Shown: piece by piece, positions 45,493 to 52,237 of the stretch
How positions within the stretch are numbered: the stretch's first letter is position 1
How the letters are laid out: each line of letters begins with the position of its first letter
From: an uncultured Desulfovibrio sp.
GTDB taxonomy: Bacteria > Desulfobacterota > Desulfovibrionia > Desulfovibrionales > Desulfovibrionaceae
Assembly (NCBI GenBank): GCA_947038175.1
Contig: CAMQVJ010000007.1
Span: 1-52,237 of the forward strand
Direction of reading: 5' to 3'
Length of the DNA: 52,237 bases
Made by a program: the position numbers and the translations under genes
Notes under the pieces: model-generated
Seen by the model: the letters and a program-made list of their open reading frames with translations, nothing else
Told to the model about the DNA's origin: nothing
The model's database searches: none

Positions 45493-47574
45493 ATGAGAAT
45501 AACTTTACTGAAACGAATGATGTTGTTTATATTATTACCTGCTATTCTTGGTTTTGTGATTCTCGCTTACAGTACAGAGCGGATGAGTACCTCTACTCTT
45601 ACAGAACAGATGAATGCCCAACTCACAGAAGTGGCTGATATTCAGGCGAGTGAGCTTGATAAAATTTTTGGTTTTTTACACAACATCACTAAAATCTCTG
45701 GTGACACTCTTTTTATTAAGCAGTATATGGGTGAGATATATGATAATAACGCTTTGGGTATCCAATATGATTCAAGTAACTCGTCAGAGCCTATCAATAA
45801 TTATTTGAAAGGTCTTGCGGTGTCATTTGAATATTTTTCCGATATTATTTTACTTGATACTAAGGGTGTTATTGTTGCGCACTCAAACCCTACTCGCATA
45901 GGGCGCAATATTGCAAGTTATGAAGTTTTCAAACAATCCCTTAAAGGTGTACGTAGTATAGAAACCCGTCCACTTGCTTCCACTGGTGGGCTCGGTATTG
46001 CTTTTGGTGTGCCTATTCAATCTGATGGTGTTACTATTGGTATTGCTGTGGGTCTTGTTGATTTGAATAAACTGTATAGTGATTTTCTTTCAAAAATTGA
46101 TTTTGTAAAGACAGCTGATGCGTATGTTTATGATTCAACTGGAAAAGTTGTTATGTTTCATGACCCTGAGTATATGGGTGAAAGTGAAGCTGATTTTGAT
46201 TTTACAAAGCAAATATTAGCAAAGAAATCTGGTACGTTGGATTATGTTTGGAATGATATTCATAGTGTTGCGTTTTTTGCCCCTATACCTTCTATGGACT
46301 GGATATTGGTAATTAATGCTAATTATAATGATGTGATGTCTTCTTCCCAAGCTATGACTAGAAATATAATATTGTTTTCTCTTATTATTATTGCTGTGAT
46401 AGGACTTATTATCTATTGCGTGGCAAAAAGTATTTCTTCTGTAATACAAACAGGTTCAAGCCTTGCGCAGTATGTTGCCGCAGGTAATCTCGCTATTACC
46501 CCAGCGCAAGAAAAAGCTGCAGGCATTGCTATCGCTCGTGGTGACGAAATTTCTGATCTTGCCATGGCGATGGGAACTATGATTGCCAATTTAGGAACTA
46601 TGGTTCAAGAGTCAGAAGTAAAAACAAAGCTTGCACAAGCTGCAACTGATGAAGCGGAGGTGGCAAAAAATGCTGCAAATGAATCCGCTAAGCAGGCGCA
46701 AAATGCAAGACGTGAAGGTTTATTCGATGCTGCCGTGCAACTAGAAAGTATTGTTGATATTATAGCTTCTGCTTCTGAGCAATTGGCTGCGCAAATAGCA
46801 GAAGCTGCTACTGGGTCTCTTACACAAGCAGAACGTGTAACTGAAACAGCGACCGCTATGGAAGAAATGAATAGCACAGTTCTTGAAGTTGCACGAAATG
46901 CAAGTACAAGCGCAGAGCTTACAGAAACAACACGTGAGCAAGCTATTGCTGGTTCAGAAATTACAGAACGCTGCAAGGACGCCATGGTTCTAGTTCGTGA
47001 AGATTCTAATAAGCTTAGAGTCAATATGGCGGCTTTGGCAGAACATGCTCAGTCTATTAATACTGTTATGGGTGTCATTTCTGATATTGCTGACCAAACC
47101 AATCTTCTCGCTTTGAATGCTGCTATTGAAGCGGCTCGAGCAGGGGAAGCAGGACGTGGCTTTGCAGTTGTTGCGGATGAAGTAAGAAAACTCGCAGAAA
47201 AAACAATTTCTTCTACAACCGATGTTGCTAACGTCATAGCTGCTATTCAACAAAGCACAGAAATTAACGTAAAGCAAGTGGACATGGCTGTTCAACGTAT
47301 TGAAAGTGCAACAGAATTTGCTGAAGCAAGCGGTATAGCTCTTAATGGAATCCGTGAAATAGCTGACAAAAGTGCGGACGGCGTGCGTGCTATTGCAACG
47401 GCAAGCGAAGAACAATCTTCTACTTCCGATGAAATCGCACGATCCATTGATACTGTAAGCACTATCGCAAATGAAACATCTCTTGCGATGGGTGAGGCTG
47501 CTAATGCTGTGCAAGAATTGACTACACAAGCACAAGAGCTTTCTCGCTTGGTAGATGCGCTTAAGCGTAGCTAA
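45493..47574 (+). CDS. Methyl-accepting chemotaxis protein with periplasmic Cache domain
   Basis: 693 residues from the ATG at 45493, preceded by aagggga. Membrane segment about 8-28, a periplasmic double-Cache-type sensor at about 35-285 ([51 protein letters not shown]), membrane segment about 290-311, HAMP-like linker, then the signalling domain with [19 protein letters not shown] (about 537-555). No CheR pentapeptide. Cache sensors often bind amino acids, amines or carboxylates; the closeness to a BCCT carrier and mttB makes an amine ligand worth testing but is not evidence. FliA-controlled. Confidence 0.93.
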   Translation: MRITLLKRMMLFILLPAILGFVILAYSTERMSTSTLTEQMNAQLTEVADIQASELDKIFGFLHNITKISGDTLFIKQYMGEIYDNNALGIQYDSSNSSEPINNYLKGLAVSFEYFSDIILLDTKGVIVAHSNPTRIGRNIASYEVFKQSLKGVRSIETRPLASTGGLGIAFGVPIQSDGVTIGIAVGLVDLNKLYSDFLSKIDFVKTADAYVYDSTGKVVMFHDPEYMGESEADFDFTKQILAKKSGTLDYVWNDIHSVAFFAPIPSMDWILVINANYNDVMSSSQAMTRNIILFSLIIIAVIGLIIYCVAKSISSVIQTGSSLAQYVAAGNLAITPAQEKAAGIAIARGDEISDLAMAMGTMIANLGTMVQESEVKTKLAQAATDEAEVAKNAANESAKQAQNARREGLFDAAVQLESIVDIIASASEQLAAQIAEAATGSLTQAERVTETATAMEEMNSTVLEVARNASTSAELTETTREQAIAGSEITERCKDAMVLVREDSNKLRVNMAALAEHAQSINTVMGVISDIADQTNLLALNAAIEAARAGEAGRGFAVVADEVRKLAEKTISSTTDVANVIAAIQQSTEINVKQVDMAVQRIESATEFAEASGIALNGIREIADKSADGVRAIATASEEQSSTSDEIARSIDTVSTIANETSLAMGEAANAVQELTTQAQELSRLVDALKRS

Positions 47575-47689
47575 TAAAGAATATAAATATTGAGCATGTG
47601 TTTTTATATAGAGGTACATGCTTGCCTTATTCCGCCCTTTCTGTTCGTGCTTACTATTTGCACATAGAGGGGGCGGTTTTTTGTGATGC

Positions 47690-47728
<39 letters not shown>

Positions 47729-47822
47729 TCAGGTAAAACCTTGCATATATAGGCTGACTTTAGGTCAAAAATGGATCAAGTATGCGAGATACTATTTTTA
47801 TTTGAGTGGGGAGAATTTGACG

Positions 47823-47876
47823 TGAACGCACAAGATTTTGAAGTAGACGTATAAGATTTTGAAGTGAACGTGCTCG
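47823..47876. repeat. Short direct repeat with AAGATTTTGAAGT core
   Basis: tgaacgcacaagattttgaa is followed by gtagacgtataagattttga and then agtgaacgtg: two and a half units of 21-25 bp. Intergenic, function unknown. Confidence 0.6.
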
Positions 47877-47917
47877 TATATGATTCACTACAGCGTGTGT
47901 TTATAAAGATATTAAAT

Positions 47918-47966
47918 AAAAAGGCTACCTGTTTGAGAATATGTACTCTTAAACAGGTAGCCTTTT
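47918..47966 (-). terminator. Terminator facing the BCCT gene
   Basis: Stem aaaaggctacctgttt / aaacaggtagcctttt with extra pairing above. On the minus strand the tail is tttttatttaat. It lies about 170 bases after the BCCT stop and can also stop readthrough from the chemoreceptor. Confidence 0.8.
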
Positions 47967-48136
47967 AGTATTCGTTGTATTTCTTGTAAATTCTAATCGC
48001 AATGGATGTATCTTTCGTGGTTATGCATACATTCTGTTATTACAATTTGCCTTTACAAGTTATCATTACAATTTATGAGAGCATATGTATGTCATTCTAA
48101 AATAGATTAGAGTAACATGCATGCATTAACAAGTTT

Positions 48137-49696
48137 TTATTCCTTTATTTTAGGAATATCTGCATTCATCATTCTGTATATGGATATAACATAGGCGAAT
48201 GTAACAAAAATGAAGGGGCTTGCTGCTACAATAGCAAGGGAGCGAATAGCAGAGAAACCTCCAAGAAGTTGGAACAAGATACCTGTTAGACCAATAATAA
48301 GACCCCAAAATACACAGTTAAGAAGTGCGGGATTTTCATGCCCCTCAGTGGTTTGCTGAGCAAGGAAGAAAGACGCTGCGTTGGCTGTTGTAACTGCAAA
48401 AAGAATGAAGCAGATAAAAGCAACAAAGCATAAAAAACTACCAAGTGGGAATGTCTTAAGTACAACATAAAGCGCTTGCTCTGGGTTGCTTTGTACGAAT
48501 GAGTAAACATCAATTATGCCTGTTAGTTGCATGAATCCTGAGTTTGCACCCCATACAGAAAACCAGATAATACACAATATAATCGGAGTAATAGATACAC
48601 CTAGCATAAACTGGCGTAAGGTACGTCCTCTTGAGATACGTGCCACAACACCACCAGTAAAGGCGATATAAGAACTGTTCCAAAGAACATAAAAGATAGG
48701 CCATTCACCAGCCCAAGAGCTTGTGTTATCAATAGTTCCAGCGTCCATCCAAAAAATTGTCTGAGGAAGGCGCCAAATGAATTCACCCGTGACTTCTAAA
48801 ACTAAAGACATGATATAGGAGAGAGGTGTCGCGCTGAGAATAAGTACAGCAAACAAAAGGAAAAATGCTAAGTAACCCGTTGATTCACTCAGAATCTTAA
48901 TCCCTTTTGATAAACCTGTGGAAGCAGAAATAATATAAACAGTAATAATCACTAACATAATTGCTATTTTTGCAACATCAGAAAGGACAATACCAAAGAG
49001 AAAAGAGCTTGCAAATGAAATAGAGGCAACACCAAGACCAATCATCATGGAAACACCACCAATGGTAGCGATACAGGCTAATATGTCAACGATTTTGCTT
49101 ATGAGCATATCGTTACAACGTTCGCCTAAAATTCCATAAAGACCTGTTGAGGTACGGAAAGGCTTATCGTAGCGGTATGCAGCATAGCCGATTGCCCAAC
49201 CACCAATGGAGAAAAGTGGAAATCCTAAAAGTCCCCAGTTGATAACGGAGAGTCGAATAGCTTCTGTAAGTCCTGCCCCTGTTCCTTCGGTTCCAGCCTC
49301 AAGGATAGTTGGCGCTGTGAACAGGTGGATAATGGGTTCTGCTGAACCAAAAATAACAAAACCTGTGCCGAGGCCTGTGCAAAAAAGCATAGCAACCCAC
49401 GCATAAAAAGAAAACTCAGGTTCAACGTCTTCGTTCCCGAGTTTTATATGACTAAAGCGGCTAAAGGCAAGCCAAATACAGGCAGTAATCGCAGTCACTG
49501 CAGACAACATAATAATCCAATTCATATTTGCTAATATGAATTTTTGGATTGTTAGGAAGAAGCTACCTGTTGCTGTTGGTGAAAAAGCAGCAAAGCTAAT
49601 AATAATAGAGTATAAAATGGCGGCAGGCCAGAAAATAAGGGCACTATATGAGCCAAGTAAACCGGATTTCTTCGAGGCTTTCTTTGTGTTCTCCAT
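48137..49696 (-). CDS. BCCT family (betaine/carnitine/choline) transporter, divergent substrate site
   Basis: 519 residues, 12 membrane segments. BCCT hallmarks: GLGTGFVIFGSAEPI (helix 4 region) and VVARISRGRTLRQFM after helix 8. The helix-8 aromatic motif, usually WAWWISWSPF, here reads VLWNSSYIAF; two of the Trp residues forming the quaternary-amine box are Asn and Tyr. In helix 4 the usual FWG is IFG. The carrier is therefore a real BCCT protein but may prefer a substrate other than betaine, for example trimethylamine or another methylated amine, given mttB divergently next to it. That is inference from context. aaggag precedes the ATG by 8 bases. Confidence 0.9.
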   Translation of the reverse strand: MENTKKASKKSGLLGSYSALIFWPAAILYSIIISFAAFSPTATGSFFLTIQKFILANMNWIIMLSAVTAITACIWLAFSRFSHIKLGNEDVEPEFSFYAWVAMLFCTGLGTGFVIFGSAEPIIHLFTAPTILEAGTEGTGAGLTEAIRLSVINWGLLGFPLFSIGGWAIGYAAYRYDKPFRTSTGLYGILGERCNDMLISKIVDILACIATIGGVSMMIGLGVASISFASSFLFGIVLSDVAKIAIMLVIITVYIISASTGLSKGIKILSESTGYLAFFLLFAVLILSATPLSYIMSLVLEVTGEFIWRLPQTIFWMDAGTIDNTSSWAGEWPIFYVLWNSSYIAFTGGVVARISRGRTLRQFMLGVSITPIILCIIWFSVWGANSGFMQLTGIIDVYSFVQSNPEQALYVVLKTFPLGSFLCFVAFICFILFAVTTANAASFFLAQQTTEGHENPALLNCVFWGLIIGLTGILFQLLGGFSAIRSLAIVAASPFIFVTFAYVISIYRMMNADIPKIKE

Positions 49697-50028
49697 AGAT
49701 AAGGCTCCTTGATTTTTTTTCGTAATATTGTGAATTTTTACGCAAGCGTTATGAAAAACTAATGCGATGAGACTTCACCGTTCATTAAAGCATGGTAATA
49801 ATGAATTAAATACTAGAATCAGAAAATAGGAAGCTGCATGGAAGCAGTAAGACGGGATGGGAGCAGTAAGGCTGCATGGATTGAATTGAGCAATATGTTT
49901 TATAAATCAAGGGGTGATAAATGTCAATGCCTAAATAAAAATATAGGTAGTTTGACACGTCAATCCAATTTGAAGGAGAAAAACGCCCTCTTTCGTAAGG
50001 AACATTCTCATAACTAAAGTTTCTAATC

Positions 50029-50135
50029 TATTGATATGAAAAGTTTTATGTGGGAGAAATTTTTCATTAGAACCTGTTACAAGGTTACAGGCTTTTATAC
50101 TTTTTAGGGTGCAAGTTCCCTCGTACTAAAAATTA
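50029..50135. repeat. Structured repeat element, copy B
   Basis: Shares with copy A (26767-26891) tattgatat-aaaagtttt, gggaga, tagaacctgttacaaggtta, caggcttttatac, tttagggtgcaagttccctc and an A-rich end. The hairpin acttt-tt-agggt keeps pairing through G-U where copy A has accct-tt-agggt, and cctgt/acagg gains a pair. Copy B lacks most of the left arm of the outer stem of copy A. It lies upstream of the mttB promoter, on the same strand as copy A. Confidence 0.75.
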
Positions 50136-50159
50136 CAAAACTGGAATCTCGAAAGGGTA

Positions 50160-50188
50160 TTGACATAAAAAAGATATTGTATTATCTT
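50160..50188 (+). promoter_or_regulatory. Sigma-70 promoter of mttB
   Basis: Perfect -35 TTGACA (50160-50165), 17-base spacer, -10 TATCTT (50183-50188). The start near 50195 gives a leader of about 86 nt that contains the alternative hairpins at 50206-50276. Confidence 0.7.
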
Positions 50189-50205
50189 TCACAAGCATGG
50201 ATTGA

Positions 50206-50276
50206 AAGGTTTACTTGTACAATATACTTGAAGATGCTTACAATTAACGGCCTTTGCGCAAACCTTACAGGAGGTT
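50206..50276 (+). promoter_or_regulatory. mttB leader with two mutually exclusive helices
   Basis: aaggttt (50206-50212) can pair with aaacctt (50260-50266). The overlapping aacct (50261-50265) can instead pair with aggtt (50272-50276), which would hide part of the ribosome site aggagg (50269-50274). The two pairings exclude each other, as in translational switches. No known riboswitch consensus was recognised. Confidence 0.4.
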
Positions 50277-50280
50277 ACAT

Positions 50281-51759
50281 ATGGCGCAACGATGGAAAAA
50301 AGCTGGTTATAAAACAAGTGGTGGACTAAGCCTTAATGTATTTACGCAAGATGAAATGGATGCCATTCATAGAGCGTCGATTGAGGTTTTAGAACACACT
50401 GGTGTATTAATCGGCTGCCCCGAAGCTCGCAAACTGCTCATAGATGCAGGAGCAAAAGATCTTGGGGACGAAATTATTAGTTTTCCGCAATGGATGATTG
50501 AAGAAACCATTAACCAAGCTCCTGAAACAATTACTTTGGCAGGTAGAACACCTGACAGAGATATTGTACTAGACAGTTCTCGTGTCATATTCACCAACTT
50601 TGGTGAAGCCGTTTATCTTATAGATCCTGATACAGGCGAAGTGCGTAATACGTGTAAGCAAGATGTTATCAATCTTACTCGTGTTGTTGATGCGCTTGAT
50701 GTTATCCCTGTTTGCGAACGCATGGCAGGGGCTCAAGATTACCCCGAGGCTGTTGCTGAAATTCATAATTACGAAGCTCTTCTTCTCAATACAACCAAAC
50801 ATGTGTTCACTGGTGGTGGCAATGGTCGCCTTACACAGTACATGGTTGATATGGCAAAAGCTGCCGTTGGTGAAGAAAACTTTGAAGAACGTTGCCCTGT
50901 AACGTTCAATACCTGTCCTATTAGTCCCCTTAAATTGACTGGGGATGTTTGTGAAGTTATTATGGTTGCTGCCAGAAATGGAGCGACTGTGAATGTACTT
51001 TCCATGGGGATGGCAGGTGGTTCTACTCCTGTACATCTTGCAGGTGCTTTAGTTGTTCATAACTGCGAAGCCTTAGCTGGCCTTGCTCTTGCTCAAAAAA
51101 CCCGCAAAGGCACAAGATTTATTTATGGTAGTTCTTCTACTGCTATGGATCTTCGTTATGGCGCTGCCGTTGTTGGAACCCCTGAACTTGCTCTTCTAAA
51201 TGCTGGTGTAGCAGCAATGGCTCGATACTACAAACTGCCCTCTTGGGCAGCGGGTGGCTAGGGCGATTCAAAAGTGGGCGATGCCCAGAGCGGACATGAA
51301 AAGACACTGACCGGGATGTTACCGATGTTAGCAGGTGCTAATATCATTTATGGTCTCGGTATGCTAGAAATGGGAATGACCATTAGCTACAGTCAGCTTT
51401 TGATGGATGCCGAAATGGCGGAAATGATGCTTTATAGTATGGATGGGATTGTTGTGAACGATGAAACGCTTTCCGTAGATGTGATCAAGGAGGTTACACC
51501 TCGAGGCGATTTCTTATCACACATGAACACCTTTGAAAATATGCATATACAAACACATCCTAAATTACTTGATAGGTTGACCCGAGATAATTGGGTGGCT
51601 GCTGGTAGTAAAGATTTAGAAACTCGTGCGCTAGAAGCGGCGAAAGAACTTCTTGCTACATGGAAGCCAGTACCTATGGCTGATGATGCGAAAGCTCGAG
51701 TAAGAGCTGTCGTTCAAAAAGCTGAAAGAGATTATGGCGTACCTGAAAGTAAAGAGTAA
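50281..51759 (+). CDS. mttB: Trimethylamine methyltransferase MttB with in-frame amber (pyrrolysine) codon
   Basis: 492 codons counting the in-frame TAG at 51259-51261 as residue 327. The ATG at 50281 follows aggaggttacat. Before the TAG the product reads ...YKLPSWAAGG; after it GDSKVGDAQSGHEKT... and continues without frameshift to TAA at 51759. Pyrrolysine of archaeal MttB sits at residue 334 of 495, in the same AGG-(Pyl)-xDSK context. Total length, position and sequence on both sides all fit. The enzyme moves a methyl group from trimethylamine to a corrinoid protein (MttC); pyrrolysine activates the amine. No mttC, pylS, pylT or pylBCD is in the window. Automatic callers would split it into two genes. 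Use of UAG as pyrrolysine is inferred. Confidence 0.93.
51259..51261 (+). other. In-frame UAG read as pyrrolysine (residue 327 of MttB)
   Basis: GGC-TAG-GGC-GAT-TCA in the mttB frame. Both neighbouring half-proteins are typical MttB, and the codon lies where pyrrolysine is known in the family. Non-pyrrolysine MttB paralogues have another residue here and would not show a stop. Confidence 0.88.
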
Positions 51760-51775
51760 TTTTTACTTGTAATAT

Positions 51776-51813
51776 AAAAAGGCAACTTTGTTTATCAAAG
51801 TTGCCTTTTTTTT
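51776..51813 (+). terminator. Terminator after mttB
   Basis: Stem aaaaaggcaactttg / caaagttgcctttttttt, 5-nt loop, run of eight T. It shows that the transcript ends after the second half of mttB and that mttC is not co-transcribed here. Confidence 0.9.
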
Positions 51814-51829
51814 GGGAAAAATGTGATGG

Positions 51830-52237
51830 ACTACGCCGAGTATTATGGTGTCACTGCGTGACGGGCTATTATTACGAGGGAGCTTCACTCTCACCGCTTT
51901 GCTTGCTCGGGTGGCGCTACTCATTGCTTTGCGAAGGCTTTTGTGGTGTGCCGTCCGGCACTGTAGGTTTTTTGGGAGGGGGAGTATAAACGGCGAAGGG
52001 AGTCACTACGAGCAAAGTTCACGGTGGCGCTAAATTACTGTTGGGTTGTGACGCTCTGCGCCGAGCGGTTTTAGACGTTAACTTGCCCGTGTGCGAAGAA
52101 CGTTAAAAGCCTGCGCCGAGCGACTTTAAGCGTTAACCTGCCTGTGTACGAAGGGTGTAAAAGCCGCGCAGCGCGAGGAGCTTAGTAAAGCCGTAGGCTT
52201 TGCGTTTAGCGACGAGAGCGAGTGTTACACGCAAGGG
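51830..52237. repeat. Mosaic repeat block 3
   Basis: gtcac-tgc-gtgac palindrome near 51850, attattacgaggg, gcttttgtggtgtgccgtcc (compare 40311), the 54-bp unit twice (52050, 52106) and gtaaaagccgcgcagcgcga at 52157 (compare 39778). The block continues past the window edge. Two short open frames inside it are repeat shadows. Confidence 0.8.

Larger units (their letters stand above)
49697..50280. other. Divergent control region between the BCCT gene and mttB
   Basis: 584 bases. Contents in order: BCCT leader; a short direct repeat with atggaagcagtaag / atgggagcagtaag (about 49838-49880); a ttgac-ac-gtcaa palindrome near 49952; structured element copy B; the mttB promoter; and the mttB leader with alternative hairpins. 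No activator gene is present. Confidence 0.55.

Noticed and set aside
50029..50135. Element B as a cobalamin or other known riboswitch of mttB
   Set aside because: No match to the cobalamin box or to other classes I know, and it lies upstream of the likely mttB promoter.
50281..51261. mttB as a frameshifted or truncated pseudogene
   Set aside because: The frame is kept on both sides of the single TAG, the codon lies exactly at the pyrrolysine site, and both halves keep family motifs.
51801..52033. Two short open frames at the end of the window
   Set aside because: They translate mosaic repeats that also occur at 40.1-40.5 kb in other frames.

Overview
The window looks like a chromosomal segment of a low-GC (about 40 % by eye), Gram-negative, motile, anaerobic bacterium. 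The best fit is Desulfovibrionales/Desulfovibrionaceae, in the Bilophila / Lawsonia / Taurinivorans neighbourhood. This placement is inferred from gene content and order: rplU-rpmA-obg-proB, tRNA-Leu-tig-clpP-clpX-lon, rpsU-yqeY-mutS2-dnaG-rpoD, a long YeiH-type exporter, a two-subunit class I fumarase, and a trimethylamine methyltransferase gene (mttB) with an in-frame amber codon at the pyrrolysine site. I recognise no IS element, prophage, CRISPR array or rRNA operon. Both ends of the window lie in intergenic repeat blocks.

Layout. 1-494: mosaic repeats, then uup (ABC-F ATPase). 2.4-4.9 kb: extended YeiH-family exporter plus a small membrane protein. 4.9-5.9 kb: a long intergenic stretch with a candidate sigma-54-dependent small RNA. 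5.9-13.5 kb: HU, a small membrane protein, then the macromolecular-synthesis operon rpsU-yqeY-mutS2-dnaG-rpoD. 13.8-20.6 kb: a GabD-like aldehyde dehydrogenase, a chemoreceptor, two SAM methyltransferases and a CstA-type peptide/pyruvate transporter. 20.7-25.5 kb (minus strand): a sodium/solute symporter, proB, obg, rpmA, rplU. 25.7-33.3 kb (minus strand): a 47-residue membrane protein, a PepSY protein, lon, clpX, clpP, tig and tRNA-Leu(UAG). 33.5-39.7 kb: a MATE exporter, fumarase beta and alpha subunits, rpsA (S1), proC. 39.7-40.5 kb: a second mosaic repeat block. 40.5-45.0 kb: sbcC and sbcD. 45.4-47.6 kb: a Cache-domain chemoreceptor behind a consensus FliA promoter. 48.1-51.8 kb: a divergent BCCT carrier and the pyrrolysine-type mttB. 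51.8-52.2 kb: a third mosaic repeat block.

The most interesting parts are not all genes. (1) mttB is interrupted by TAG at codon 327 exactly where MttB enzymes carry pyrrolysine. It sits beside a BCCT carrier that has lost part of the family's Trp box, and its leader can form two mutually exclusive helices around the ribosome binding site. (2) A near-perfect sigma-54 promoter at 5299 drives a roughly 160-nt, three-hairpin, terminated transcript with no convincing ORF. (3) An approximately 110-nt structured element occurs twice, 23 kb apart (26767 and 50029), with base changes that keep helices paired. (4) At least six intergenic double-hairpin elements share an architecture (T-rich run, G/C hairpin, C-rich linker, second hairpin) although their arm sequences differ, which points to selection on structure. 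(5) Seven genes, including dnaG, clpP and clpX, end in TAG although the genome appears to decode TAG as pyrrolysine.

Limits: family calls come from reading motifs, not from searches. Promoters, terminators and RNA structures were found by eye. No pyl genes or corrinoid protein genes are in the window, so pyrrolysine decoding is inferred.
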